From assembly GCA_902763885.1 (NCBI GenBank), contig CACWTU010000004.1:62001-126000 (forward strand): a stretch of 64,000 nucleotides of DNA, in the 5' to 3' direction. Source of the stretch: an uncultured Bacteroidales bacterium. GTDB lineage: Bacteria > Bacteroidota > Bacteroidia > Bacteroidales > Bacteroidaceae. The notes beneath the pieces are model-generated. The model was not told the origin of the DNA. It did no database searches and was given only the letters and a program-made list of their open reading frames with translations. The position numbers and the translations under genes are program-made. The first letter of the stretch is position 1, and each line of letters begins with the position of its first letter. Of this stretch, positions 8,456 through 17,672 are shown in pieces.

Positions 8456-10077
8456 GACACAGATTCACAACACTTGCCGATCTGCTAGAATACACAACCA
8501 CATTAAACCGCAAACGCCTTGCATCAGATTTTGTGGACGGTGGCTGCAGCTACACATACTCACAGTTCAGGGACAAGGCCGATCAGCTGTCAGGCCTGCT
8601 TGGCACATTCGGACTCAATCCGGCCGATAAGGTAGCCATCCTCTCTGAGAATATGCCCAACTGGGCAGTAGCCTTCTTCGCAATAACAGCACACGGCCGA
8701 ATTGCAGTGCCCATGTTACCTGATCTTTCACCAAATGAGGTTGAGAATATCCTAGTCCACTCTGAAGCAAAGGCCGCATTCGTAAGCCAAAAGCAACTCC
8801 TCAAGATAAGTAGAGAATCATATAATCGCCTGAATATCATAATAGATATCAGCACATTTGACCTTATCAAAGCTGAGGATGAGAGCTATACATGCGATGG
8901 ACGCAGTAAAGTACCCGATGCCACTGATATTGCCGCCATCATCTACACATCGGGCACCACAGGTAATGCCAAAGGCGTGATGCTGAGCCACCGCAATTTC
9001 TGCCACAACATACTGGAGGCGTGGTATGCGCATAAGGTTTATCGCCGCAAGGACGTATTCCTCTCCATCCTGCCGCTGGCCCATACGTATGAGATGAGCA
9101 TCGGAATGCTCTATCCGTTCTCAACCGGCTGCCCCGTCTATTACATCCAGAAGCCCCCCACTCCAACCATACTGAGCCAGGCGTTGCTCAAGATACGACC
9201 CACCACGATACTGTCAGTACCGCTTATCATCGAGAAGGTAATACGCGGCAAGATATTCCCCACTATAGCCGGCAGCAAGTATCTGCGCTACCTCAAGAAA
9301 CATTTCCCGCACGTGCTCTACTTCCTGGTGGGCAAAAAAGTCAAGCAGCAGTTTGGCGGCAGGGTACGTTTCTTTGGCATTGGCGGCTCCAAGCTGGACC
9401 GCGAGGTTGAGGAGTTCCTGCGCAACATCAAGTTCCCCTACGCAATAGGCTACGGCCTCACTGAGACCGCCCCGCTGATATGCGACGCCGGCCCCAAGCG
9501 CACACATCTGGGCACTACAGGCACCGCATCATATGAGGTGCAGGTACGTCTGGCCGATGTCAACCCGGAGACCGGTCAGGGTGAACTGCAGGTAAAAGGG
9601 CCCAACGTAATGCTGGGATACTACAAGGATTACGCCCGTACCCGTGCCGTAATGACTGATGACGGCTGGATGCGCACCGGTGATATCGCCACCATGGACA
9701 AGAAGGGCCGATACTCCATTCTGGGCCGATCCGGTAACGTAATCATCGGAGCATCGGGCGAGAACATCTACCCTGAGGAGATAGAGAGCGTCATCAACAA
9801 GATATCGGACGTAAATGAATCACTCGTGATAAGCCGCGCCGGACAGCTTGTAGCTCTTGTCCAGTTCAACGAAGGCGCTGTTGACTGGAATCTGGAGGGA
9901 CAGGAAAAGTTCCTTGAAAACATAGAGCGCCGCAAGAAAGAGGTGATGGAATTTGTCAACTCCAAGGTTAGCCATTTCCTCAAGATCAAGGACGTAGAGG
10001 TCATGAAAGAACCTTTCAACAAGACCGCCACGCACAAGATCCGCCGCTTCCTCTACCAAGACAAAAACAAAAAATAG
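8452..10077 (+). CDS. AMP-dependent long-chain acyl-CoA/acyl-ACP synthetase
   Basis: A 541-aa adenylate-forming enzyme (ANL superfamily) predicted to activate fatty acids. The P-loop-like A3 motif IIYTSGTTGNAKG is at 163-175, GYGLTETAP (A5) near 337, the GWMRTGD (A7) stretch near 404, and the C-terminal catalytic Lys lies in NKTATHKIRRF near 525. Similar to FadD15-type ligases. Start overlaps the PlsC-like gene by 4 bp. The hotdog thioesterase follows after two REP palindromes. Together the three genes look like an acyl-chain activation, transfer and release set. No membrane segment, so probably cytoplasmic or peripheral. Confidence 0.92.
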   Translation: MRHRFTTLADLLEYTTTLNRKRLASDFVDGGCSYTYSQFRDKADQLSGLLGTFGLNPADKVAILSENMPNWAVAFFAITAHGRIAVPMLPDLSPNEVENILVHSEAKAAFVSQKQLLKISRESYNRLNIIIDISTFDLIKAEDESYTCDGRSKVPDATDIAAIIYTSGTTGNAKGVMLSHRNFCHNILEAWYAHKVYRRKDVFLSILPLAHTYEMSIGMLYPFSTGCPVYYIQKPPTPTILSQALLKIRPTTILSVPLIIEKVIRGKIFPTIAGSKYLRYLKKHFPHVLYFLVGKKVKQQFGGRVRFFGIGGSKLDREVEEFLRNIKFPYAIGYGLTETAPLICDAGPKRTHLGTTGTASYEVQVRLADVNPETGQGELQVKGPNVMLGYYKDYARTRAVMTDDGWMRTGDIATMDKKGRYSILGRSGNVIIGASGENIYPEEIESVINKISDVNESLVISRAGQLVALVQFNEGAVDWNLEGQEKFLENIERRKKEVMEFVNSKVSHFLKIKDVEVMKEPFNKTATHKIRRFLYQDKNKK

Positions 10078-10148
10078 TACCAAAGGGGACAGACCCCAAT
10101 GGTATCATTTTCAAAAAGAGTACCAAAGGGGACAGACCCCAATGGTAC
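10077..10148. repeat. Two REP palindromes in direct orientation
   Basis: Units at 10077-10108 and 10120-10148, each with GTACC arm, GGGGACAGACCCC core and GGTAC/GGTATC arm. They begin at the stop codon of the acyl-CoA ligase and fill the gap to the thioesterase gene. Confidence 0.9.
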
Positions 10149-10167
10149 ATAAATACAAAATTTGAGT

Positions 10168-10644
10168 ATGAAAAAGATAATAAACCCTTGGATAGGCACA
10201 GAAGGTTACAACTGCTTTGTATGCTGCCCCACAAACCCCATCGGACTCCATCTGGAGTTCTGGGAAGACGGTGACTACATAGTTACCAAGTTCCACCCCA
10301 CACATGATTACGAAAGCTGGCAGAACACCCTGCACGGAGGTCTTCAGGCTCTCCTGATAGACGAGACCGCCGGCTGGGTGGTATGCCGCAAGCTCCAGAC
10401 CAACGGCGTCACCTCAAAGATGAACATGGAGTACCTCAAACCTGTCAGCACCTTGTTGGATGAGATTACCGTCCGCGCACACATAACAAAGATGATGCGT
10501 AACGTAGCGTTCATCGAGGCCGAATTAATGGATGCCGATAACACCGTCCTCACCCGCGCAGAGCTCATCTATTTCTGCACTCCCAAGTTCAAGCTGGACG
10601 ATAAAGCCTTCCCCGCTTCGGGCTGTAAAGTTGAAGGTGAATAA
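10168..10644 (+). CDS. PaaI-family hotdog thioesterase
   Basis: A 158-aa hotdog-fold protein likely hydrolysing an acyl-CoA or acyl-ACP. The HGG motif of PaaI-type enzymes is visible (LHGGLQALLIDETAGWV), with the Asp/Glu of the catalytic helix next to it. A CxxC pair (NCFVCCPTNPIGLHL) lies near the N-terminus, as in several PaaI relatives. ATG at 10168 is chosen over an in-frame TTG at 10162 that abuts a REP. Likely the third gene of the acyltransferase-ligase operon, though the REP pair may reduce read-through. Confidence 0.88.
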   Translation: MKKIINPWIGTEGYNCFVCCPTNPIGLHLEFWEDGDYIVTKFHPTHDYESWQNTLHGGLQALLIDETAGWVVCRKLQTNGVTSKMNMEYLKPVSTLLDEITVRAHITKMMRNVAFIEAELMDADNTVLTRAELIYFCTPKFKLDDKAFPASGCKVEGE

Positions 10645-10804
10645 ATATTAAAAAAACTACCAACGTATTACATGTTTGGAGCTTTTTTATAATTTCGCGC
10701 CAATTTATTTTTTGAAGCTGTAAACAAGTTAAGTTTGGTTAGTGTAATTGACCAGTTCAGTTACTCTAACCATTAGTCCAATTCCTATTATTGATTTAAC
10801 CATT

Positions 10805-11659
10805 ATGATGGTCAAACAATTGTTTTGTACCTATCCCGGTTATATCCGGAAAGCACTATTTTTGCTAAGCATAGTCCTTTTGACAGGCTGCGGCACTCCG
10901 GCAAATATTGTCTATTTTCAGGATGCGCCTCACAATGAGGAGCTGTCTCCTCTTAAGGTTGAATACATCCGCCTCCAACCCACAGACCAGATTTCAATCG
11001 TAGTCAACAGTCGTGATCCTCAAGTGGCGTCCATGTTTAACCTTCCGTATTACGGTAAGCGTCTGGCCGATTCGCAGTCGCTCACAGGCTCTGGCGGAAA
11101 CATGAATGCCGGTGCGCAAAGCATATCCGGTTATACGGTCGATTCCCATGGAGATATTGATTTTCCCGTCTTGGGTAAGATTCACCTTGCCGGTCTTACG
11201 CGTGAAGAGGCCGAGAACTCAATCAAATCACTTCTTATAGAAAGTCGTCAGATCAAGGATCCTGTGGTAATTGTTGAATTCATGAACCTGGGATTCTCGG
11301 TTCTGGGTGATGTCTCCAGACCTGGACGTTATAAAATTGACCGTGACCGCTTTACGCTCTTTGATGCACTTAGTCTGGCGGGTGACCTCACCATAAACGG
11401 ACAAAGGGAAGATGTGGCTCTGGTGCGTCACGAAGCTGACCATGACGTCCTGTATCGGCTTAATTTGCTTGATATCAAACAGATTTATGATTCTCCTGCA
11501 TTCTATGTACAACAGGGCGATGTCATTTATGTTACGCCCAATGAGAAACGACAGCGTGAATCCACCATTAACGGCAACAACGTCCGTTCCACTTCATTCT
11601 GGATATCCATCAGTTCTCTTGCCACCTCAATCATCACACTACTCATCAGCATAATCTGA
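10805..11659 (+). CDS. Wza-like polysaccharide export lipoprotein
   Basis: A 284-aa outer-membrane polysaccharide export protein (Poly_export plus SLBB domains). The lipobox LLTGC puts the lipidated Cys at residue 29, which supports the start at 10805 over a longer open frame from 10748. The Poly_export domain starts with LQPTDQISIVV, and an SLBB segment follows (FSVLGDVSRPGRYKI). The C-terminus has a hydrophobic helix (SISSLATSIITLLISII), typical of Bacteroidetes homologues. 16 bp upstream of the Wzc-like kinase, forming an exopolysaccharide or capsule export unit with the PHP phosphatase. The 160 bp upstream of the start is AT-rich and likely holds the promoter; I cannot fix it. Confidence 0.92.
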   Translation: MMVKQLFCTYPGYIRKALFLLSIVLLTGCGTPANIVYFQDAPHNEELSPLKVEYIRLQPTDQISIVVNSRDPQVASMFNLPYYGKRLADSQSLTGSGGNMNAGAQSISGYTVDSHGDIDFPVLGKIHLAGLTREEAENSIKSLLIESRQIKDPVVIVEFMNLGFSVLGDVSRPGRYKIDRDRFTLFDALSLAGDLTINGQREDVALVRHEADHDVLYRLNLLDIKQIYDSPAFYVQQGDVIYVTPNEKRQRESTINGNNVRSTSFWISISSLATSIITLLISII

Positions 11660-11675
11660 TAATACTATAAACAAT

Positions 11676-14120
11676 ATGGATAATAACTATTTCAACACAC
11701 AGACTGATACCCTGGAAGGCAATAGCGAACTTACGCTTCGTAATATTGTTGCCATCGTTCTGGACCATTGGAAATGGTTTGTCCTTTCCGCCGCTGTATG
11801 CCTGTTGGCTGGAACTCTATACGTCCTGCATTATACACCCGTCTATAGCCGCAGCGCATCTATCCTGATAAAGGAAGACATGAAAAGCTCATCAGCACTG
11901 GATGTCACCTCCTCATTCTCAGACCTGGGCTTTGGCGTGAGCCGCGTGAATGTGAACAATGAACTTGTCAATTTCCAGTCACCGGACCTTATGATGTCGG
12001 TTGTACGTAATCTTGACCTTGACGTAAATTACAGTTCAAAGGGCACGTTCCACAGTATTCCGCGTTATGGAAATTCCCTTCCCATCAAAGTCAGCTTCCT
12101 TTCCGTAGATTTCAATGAATCAGCTTCACTGACGGTCTCTCCTGCCGATTCTCTTCATGTTATCTTGTCTGATTTTGTCAGAGGTAAGGTAAAGAATCAG
12201 GAAACCAGTCTTTTGGTTGCTTACGGAGACACCACTGATACGCCTGCGGGCCGCATTCTGGTAGAGCGCGCATTCACTTTCGGGCGGCAGGATCTCACAG
12301 AGCCCATCTTTGTTAACCGTGTAGGCTATCGTACCGCTACTGACAGATGCATGAGAAGCCTCACGGCATCCCTCTCCGGCAAGAACACTACAGTTATTGA
12401 TCTCACCTATAAGGATGTTATTATACAAAGGGCCGATGATGTGCTGTGGATGATCATTAACGTATATAACGAGAACTGGATCAAGGATAAGAATATCATT
12501 TCAACATCGGCCAACAAGTTCATCAACGAACGTCTCAGCATCATTGAGCAGGAATTGGGCTCAGTTGACAAGACCATCGTCTCTTTCCGTAGTTCACACC
12601 GCCTTCCTGACAACAACGCCGTATCTCAGGATATGCAGCTTTCCACTGAGGCCGGCAAACTGCTTATAGACCTGAACAACCAGTTGTCAATCGCTCACAT
12701 CCTACGTTCTGATGTCATGGGTGCATCGGCCGGAGCACTTCTCCCAGCCAACGTAGGCCTGAGCGATGCCAATACCCAGTCGCTGATTGCCCAGTTCAAT
12801 ACCGATATGCTCCAACGCAACCGCCTTGCCGATAATTCCAGTGAGGATAATCTGTTGGTTAAAGATCTGGACGGACAGATGGCATCCCTTAGACAAGCCA
12901 TCCTTACATCCCTTGACAACTACATAAAGTCACTCAATATTCAGATCAGTTCAACTGAGCAGGTACAGCATGATTTTGATGCCAGAGTCATTGCCGTGCC
13001 GCGCCAGGCCGGTGAGATACTGTCAGATGAACGTCAGCAGAAGGTCAAGGAAGCGCTCTATATATTCCTGCTCCAAAAGCGTGAGGAGAATGAACTGTCT
13101 CAGGCGTTTACAGCTTACACCACCCGCCTGATCTCTTCTCCGGGCGGTTCCTACTCCCCTGTCGCCCCCAATAAAAAATCCATTCTTCTGGTCGCTCTTT
13201 TACTTGGACTAGCCATACCTTTCGGTTTCCTCTATTTGCGGGAGGTTCTGAATACAACGGTTCGCGGCAGGAAAGACATGGAAAACCTCTCCATTCCTTT
13301 CCTTGGAGAAATCCCTTCCATTTCTCCCAAGAAGCATTTCCATGAAAGGGCATTGGAATGGCTCCGATTTATTGCCGGAAAGAGCAGCCATGAGGAAAAG
13401 AAACGTGAAATAGTGGTAAAAGAACATAGCCGTGACGTCGTGAATGAGTCTTTCCGCGTGGTGCGTACCAATATGGAATTTATGCGCAACACAACAGATA
13501 ACGGCAGTCAGATAATAATGGTTACTTCATTCAATGTAAATTCCGGAAAGACATTCATCTCAACCAATCTGTCCGCAGCCATAGCACTCAAGAACCGTCG
13601 TGTGCTGGTTATAGACCTTGATTTAAGAAAGCTCACGCTGAGTCTTCTGGTAGGCAAACCCAAGAAAGGTGTTGCAGATTATCTGAGTGGAAAGACCGAT
13701 GATTTTGAATCCCTTATTGTACACGATGTTGACGGAAGCAAGATGGATATCATGCCTGTAGGTGTCATGCCGCCTAACCCGGCTGAACTTCTGGCTGAGC
13801 CTCGGCTTGGTAAGATGTTAAGTTCACTCCGTTCACAGTATGACTACATCTTTCTGGATTGCCCGCCCATTGGAATCGTGACCGATCCTGACGTAGTTGC
13901 TCCACTGGCCGATTCCTGTATCTTAGTGGTGATGGCAGGCCTTACGGAGCGTTCCATGCTGCCTCAGCTCGACCATTATTACACCTCCAAGCGATATAAT
14001 AACATCAGTGTCATCCTCAATGGTACCGAACGTATCGGCCATTACGGATACAAATACAGTTATAGCTACGGCAAGTATGGCTATGGCTATCACACTTACG
14101 GATTACCCCAAGAAGCATAG
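11676..14120 (+). CDS. Wzc-like polysaccharide copolymerase / BY-kinase
   Basis: An 814-aa inner-membrane co-polymerase fused to a bacterial tyrosine kinase. Order: N-terminal Wzz domain with TM1 near 37-55, large periplasmic coiled-coil part, GNVR-like stretch, TM2 near 507-525, then the cytoplasmic kinase. Walker A is near 615-625 (SFNVNSGKT; the usual Pro-Gly before SGKT is replaced by Val-Asn), Walker A' at VLVIDLDLRK near 643-652, Walker B at IFLDCPP near 725-731. The C-terminal tail (about 788-810) is packed with Tyr, the autophosphorylation cluster. It regulates chain length and export of a polysaccharide and should be reset by the phosphatase 3 bp downstream. Confidence 0.94.
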   Translation: MDNNYFNTQTDTLEGNSELTLRNIVAIVLDHWKWFVLSAAVCLLAGTLYVLHYTPVYSRSASILIKEDMKSSSALDVTSSFSDLGFGVSRVNVNNELVNFQSPDLMMSVVRNLDLDVNYSSKGTFHSIPRYGNSLPIKVSFLSVDFNESASLTVSPADSLHVILSDFVRGKVKNQETSLLVAYGDTTDTPAGRILVERAFTFGRQDLTEPIFVNRVGYRTATDRCMRSLTASLSGKNTTVIDLTYKDVIIQRADDVLWMIINVYNENWIKDKNIISTSANKFINERLSIIEQELGSVDKTIVSFRSSHRLPDNNAVSQDMQLSTEAGKLLIDLNNQLSIAHILRSDVMGASAGALLPANVGLSDANTQSLIAQFNTDMLQRNRLADNSSEDNLLVKDLDGQMASLRQAILTSLDNYIKSLNIQISSTEQVQHDFDARVIAVPRQAGEILSDERQQKVKEALYIFLLQKREENELSQAFTAYTTRLISSPGGSYSPVAPNKKSILLVALLLGLAIPFGFLYLREVLNTTVRGRKDMENLSIPFLGEIPSISPKKHFHERALEWLRFIAGKSSHEEKKREIVVKEHSRDVVNESFRVVRTNMEFMRNTTDNGSQIIMVTSFNVNSGKTFISTNLSAAIALKNRRVLVIDLDLRKLTLSLLVGKPKKGVADYLSGKTDDFESLIVHDVDGSKMDIMPVGVMPPNPAELLAEPRLGKMLSSLRSQYDYIFLDCPPIGIVTDPDVVAPLADSCILVVMAGLTERSMLPQLDHYYTSKRYNNISVILNGTERIGHYGYKYSYSYGKYGYGYHTYGLPQEA

Positions 14121-14123
14121 CGT

Positions 14124-14873
14124 ATGTGGCCCTTTTCCCATCATTACTCGTTAGATGAAATAGGTTTCCTTAAAGGAGCTGTAGATTATCATTGCCACAT
14201 CCTCCCGGGTGTGGATGATGGCGTACGTAACCTGGATAAATCACTGGCAGCCCTCTCCTACTATGAGGAGGCTGGTGTGAGTGAAGTATGGCTTACACCG
14301 CATATCATGGAAGACTATCCCAATTCAACCTGGCAGCTGCGTCAAGGATTCAATAAGTTGTGTGATGCCTACAATGGGCCTCTCATCATGCACCTTGCTT
14401 CAGAGAATATGCTGGACTCAACATTCGAGCAGCGTTTCCATGATGATGATTTACTCACTATGGGAGATGGAACGCATCTGATGGTAGAGACTTCATATTT
14501 TAATCCGCCCATACATCTATACCAGACTCTCAACGAGATAAGCAGTCATGGACTTTTCACCGTTCTGGCTCATCCCGAACGTTATCTTTACATGACGCCC
14601 AAGGATTATGACAGGCTCAAGGATATGGGAGTAAAGTTCCAATTGAGCATAATGTCCCTGGCTGGCGTGTACGGCGATGAAGCAGCCGTCAAAGCCCGTC
14701 ATCTGCTATTGGAAGGAAAGTATGATTTCTACGGATCCGATCTTCACCGCCTGTCTGTTTTTCGCAAAGCCCTCACTGCCAAAGTCCTGACCGGCAAAGA
14801 CGTCAACGCCCTGCAAAACCTCAAACAGAAAGCCTTCATCGAATCCTTCGAATACGCTCAAAACGTTGGCTAG
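14124..14873 (+). CDS. PHP-family tyrosine-protein phosphatase (CpsB/YwqE type)
   Basis: A 249-aa metal-dependent phosphatase predicted to dephosphorylate the Tyr-rich tail of the upstream BY-kinase. PHP-domain metal ligands are visible: DYHCHILPGVDDG (19-31), a TPHIMEDYP stretch, a Glu in LASENMLD, LAHPERY, and SDLHR near the C-terminus. Starts 3 bp after the kinase stop, so co-transcribed. Length is normal for the family. The TAG stop is directly followed by a GGGGCACA palindrome. Confidence 0.92.
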   Translation: MWPFSHHYSLDEIGFLKGAVDYHCHILPGVDDGVRNLDKSLAALSYYEEAGVSEVWLTPHIMEDYPNSTWQLRQGFNKLCDAYNGPLIMHLASENMLDSTFEQRFHDDDLLTMGDGTHLMVETSYFNPPIHLYQTLNEISSHGLFTVLAHPERYLYMTPKDYDRLKDMGVKFQLSIMSLAGVYGDEAAVKARHLLLEGKYDFYGSDLHRLSVFRKALTAKVLTGKDVNALQNLKQKAFIESFEYAQNVG

Positions 14874-14874
14874 G

Positions 14875-14994
14875 GGCACAAGCGGAGGGGCACAAAGGGG
14901 CACAAAGGGGACGGTTCTTTTTGTGCCCCTCGCTACAACACCTTCTAGCGCAATAAATAGGGGCACAAAAAGAACCGTCCCCTTTGTGCCCCTC
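14875..14994. repeat. GGGGCACA-armed REP-like inverted pair
   Basis: A different palindrome family: arms GGGGCACAAA...TTTGTGCCCC around a GGGACGGTTCTTTTT core. One unit is near 14893-14929 (preceded by partial GGGGCACAA duplications) and the inverted unit is 14958-14994. It fills the convergent junction between the PHP phosphatase and the thioesterase genes. Only this locus in the window carries this family. Confidence 0.85.
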
Positions 14995-14996
14995 AC

Positions 14997-15728
14997 TCAG
15001 CGCCAGCTGAAGCGGACGCGGGCAAGCTCACGGCCATCTGCGGCCTTTATGCTGTGCAGTGAATTGTCACCGTCCATCTGGGTGGAGACAAAAATCTTCT
15101 CACCAAACAGGCCCTCTTTCTTGAAGTTGATTGCCAGGCTGGCGGGCTCATGCTCCAGACGATACTCCGGAACCAGGCTTTCGCTGGCCCAAAGTGAGTA
15201 TATTGCGTTGTTTACGTGATCATTCCGGTCAATATCATCATAGCGCACCAGGAAACGCTCGCTGTAATCCTCACGCTCCACGGCAGGCAGCTTGGGGAAC
15301 CTGTCTTCAAGGATCACCTTCTCATGGATAGGCTCATACTCAGGCAGCCACTCCTTAAGATGCACCGGACGGCGTGATGCAAAATCAATCACTATCCATT
15401 GGCTGCATGCACGGATAATACGCTGTCCATCCGCACTCCACACCTCAAACTCACGCTCGGTATATAAGGCAGACATATCTGAAGGCCAGCTCTTAAGCGT
15501 AATCTCCTCCTGCAGGTGCGGCATACGGTCTATCTCCACGTTCATGGCTATCAGGATCCAAGCCTTACCCACAGTACGCAGATAATCATATCCGATGCCT
15601 ATCTCATTGGCGCTGTCATCAGCGATATCCTGGAACAGATTGAGCAGTGTAAGCAGGCGCAAAGTATCCTTTCTGTCACACTCAAAGCTCTTTACCACGT
15701 ATGTATGAACCTGTTTTCTGATAGCCAT
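14997..15728 (-). CDS. Acyl-ACP thioesterase (FatA/FatB-like)
   Basis: A 243-aa double-hotdog acyl-[acyl carrier protein] thioesterase. The N-terminal hotdog has DTLRLLTLLNLFQDIADDSA and the TEREFEVW strand. The second has RYDDIDRNDHVNNAIYSLW, in which the Asp/Asn/His residues correspond to the catalytic Asn-x-His region of the family. Start at 15728 (MAIRKQVHTYVV) is preferred over an upstream in-frame Met at 15791. It likely releases free fatty acids from fatty-acid synthesis. It is divergent from the methyltransferase at 15813. Confidence 0.9.
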   Translation of the reverse strand: MAIRKQVHTYVVKSFECDRKDTLRLLTLLNLFQDIADDSANEIGIGYDYLRTVGKAWILIAMNVEIDRMPHLQEEITLKSWPSDMSALYTEREFEVWSADGQRIIRACSQWIVIDFASRRPVHLKEWLPEYEPIHEKVILEDRFPKLPAVEREDYSERFLVRYDDIDRNDHVNNAIYSLWASESLVPEYRLEHEPASLAINFKKEGLFGEKIFVSTQMDGDNSLHSIKAADGRELARVRFSWR

Positions 15729-15812
15729 TATTATATATCTTTTGATTGATTCCGGCGCGAATTTAATAAAAATTACTACCTTCGCAAACAATCAAACAAG
15801 ACCACATCTGAC

Positions 15813-16592
15813 ATGCAATCCAGACATTTTGATAACCGTCAGTATTTCAACGAGTTAGTTATTACAAGCCAGAAATTTTTTCTACCCTATATAGAGAGCT
15901 TCACCAATATTTCCGATGGGTTGAAGATACTTGAGATAGGCTGTGGTGAAGGTGGCATCCTGCTTCCTTTCGCACGCAAGGGATGCAGCGTGGTTGGCGT
16001 TGATTTAGACTCCAAGAAGATAGCCGCAGCCACCAGCATTTTCGCAGAAGAAGGGGCCGATGGCCGGTTCATTGCCGAGGATGTATTCAAGGTTAAGGAA
16101 TTGGTGCATGAATTTGACCTTATAGTATGTCATGACGTCATTGAACACATTTACGATAAAAAAGAGTTCATTGCCAAATGTGAGCTGATGCTTAAGCCCG
16201 GCGGATATATGTTCATGTCATTCCCAGCATGGCAGATGCCTTTTGGAGGCCATCAGCAGATGTGCAAAAGCCGCCTCCTGTCACATCTGCCATGGATGCA
16301 CCTGCTGCCAAGATTCCTCTATCGTTTCATTCTTAAGCTCTTCAAGGAGAGCCAGAACCGCATCAATGACCTTATGGATATCAAACGCTGCAAGTGTCCT
16401 GTTGAGAAATTTGAGCGTGTAGTTAAGAACACACCATTCAGCATCCTTGACCGCCAGCTTTATCTCATCAATCCGCACTATGAGACCAAGTTCCACCTTA
16501 AGCCGCGCAAGTTGTGGCGCTGGGTGGGTGCCATACCCTATCTGAGAAACTTTTTCACAACCACCAGCTTCTACATGCTCCAACTGAAATAA
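15813..16592 (+). CDS. Class I SAM-dependent methyltransferase
   Basis: A 259-aa methyltransferase of the type-11 family. Motif I is ILEIGCGEGG (39-48), the acidic residue binding SAM ribose is Asp64/66 in VGVDLDS, and CHDVIEHI is motif IV. The C-terminal 90 residues are basic and aromatic (LYRFILKLFKESQNRI and a final FTTTSFYMLQL), suggesting membrane association. Substrate unknown; location after a polysaccharide/lipid region allows a sugar or lipid acceptor but nothing in the sequence fixes it. A hairpin terminator follows immediately. Confidence 0.85.
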   Translation: MQSRHFDNRQYFNELVITSQKFFLPYIESFTNISDGLKILEIGCGEGGILLPFARKGCSVVGVDLDSKKIAAATSIFAEEGADGRFIAEDVFKVKELVHEFDLIVCHDVIEHIYDKKEFIAKCELMLKPGGYMFMSFPAWQMPFGGHQQMCKSRLLSHLPWMHLLPRFLYRFILKLFKESQNRINDLMDIKRCKCPVEKFERVVKNTPFSILDRQLYLINPHYETKFHLKPRKLWRWVGAIPYLRNFFTTTSFYMLQLK

Positions 16593-16595
16593 CAG

Positions 16596-16632
16596 ATAAC
16601 CCGCTCCTCCTGAAAGATGAAGCGGGTTATGT
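16596..16632. terminator. Hairpin terminator after methyltransferase gene
   Basis: ATAACCCGCT pairs with AGCGGGTTAT, with a short loop; convergent genes lie on both sides, so it may act in both directions. Confidence 0.7.
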
Positions 16633-16634
16633 AT

Positions 16635-17663
16635 TTATCTTACAACTTTACTTAATATCGGGATTAAACGGATAAACTTGGTGGTGTACATACTTAGTAT
16701 GAAAACAGATATAGTAATAAGAGGCAGAGTAATCACCTGATTACACATATCACGGACATAATCCTTGTTGATGAAGATCAGCCAAAAGATATGGATAAGA
16801 TAGATGCCAAACAGATCATTCTGTACATAATTCATCAGCCTGCCCGTTTTATCATACCACCTCACAGCATTATACCTGACAAACACAAAAATTGCAATCG
16901 ACATCAAAAACACATGAGGACTCAAATACTCCAGAAACATATCGTCAACCTCACCCTTGCACATTGAAATCATCAGATTACCGGCTACCCCTATCACAGC
17001 CCCACAAAAGCCTAATAAATATATTATATGCCGATGTTTGCGGTCAAGTGATATCCTGGAAAGATAATAACCTGACAGGAAGTAACCTGCATATCCTATA
17101 ACAGGGTTCAGTTTAAAAAGATTGGTTATCTGATTAAACTCTATAACTGAAACAAAACTGCCGAATATATATATAGCCCACAATATCAGTGAATAACGCA
17201 ATATTTTTTCATCAGTTGTAATTAAACGCAACAAAGGAATCAACAGGTAAACAGTCATCATCATCGGAAGGAACCATAAGTGTGTTTGAGGTTTCAGCCA
17301 TTTATAATTGATTTCTCCTGACAGTACCCAATCTCCGGTTATACAGAAAGCCGAATAGAAGAACCACCAGAATAAATATGCCAAGGCAAGACGTGGAATA
17401 TACTTCTTTAGAATATTACTCAATGTAACATCTTTATCAGGATTAAGGAACAACGCGCCGCTTATCATAAAGAAAACCGGAACAGACCATCTTACCAGAC
17501 TGCCTCCTGTCACGTTTACATACCAATTATATGATCCTAGATTATTCCAATATCCCTCTGCACATACGTGTATGAATATGACACCTAATGTTGCAAAGAA
17601 CCTTAAAAAATCAAGGTATACAACACGCCCTGGACTTGTATTTGATATTACAGTTCCTTTCAT
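16635..17663 (-). CDS. Acyltransferase family 3 membrane protein (OafA-like)
   Basis: A 342-aa polytopic membrane acyltransferase with about ten hydrophobic segments. The N-terminal signature YLDFLRFFATLGVIFIHV carries the conserved Arg and His of acyltransferase-3 proteins. Members O-acetylate surface polysaccharides, lipids or peptidoglycan using cytoplasmic acyl-CoA. It lies 9 bp downstream of the GH3 gene on the same strand and may be co-transcribed with it, but no functional link is obvious. Base composition is more AT-rich than its neighbours, which is common for polytopic membrane proteins of exchangeable surface loci. Confidence 0.88.
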   Translation of the reverse strand: MKGTVISNTSPGRVVYLDFLRFFATLGVIFIHVCAEGYWNNLGSYNWYVNVTGGSLVRWSVPVFFMISGALFLNPDKDVTLSNILKKYIPRLALAYLFWWFFYSAFCITGDWVLSGEINYKWLKPQTHLWFLPMMMTVYLLIPLLRLITTDEKILRYSLILWAIYIFGSFVSVIEFNQITNLFKLNPVIGYAGYFLSGYYLSRISLDRKHRHIIYLLGFCGAVIGVAGNLMISMCKGEVDDMFLEYLSPHVFLMSIAIFVFVRYNAVRWYDKTGRLMNYVQNDLFGIYLIHIFWLIFINKDYVRDMCNQVITLPLITISVFILSMYTTKFIRLIPILSKVVR

Positions 17664-17672
17664 TAAAAAACA

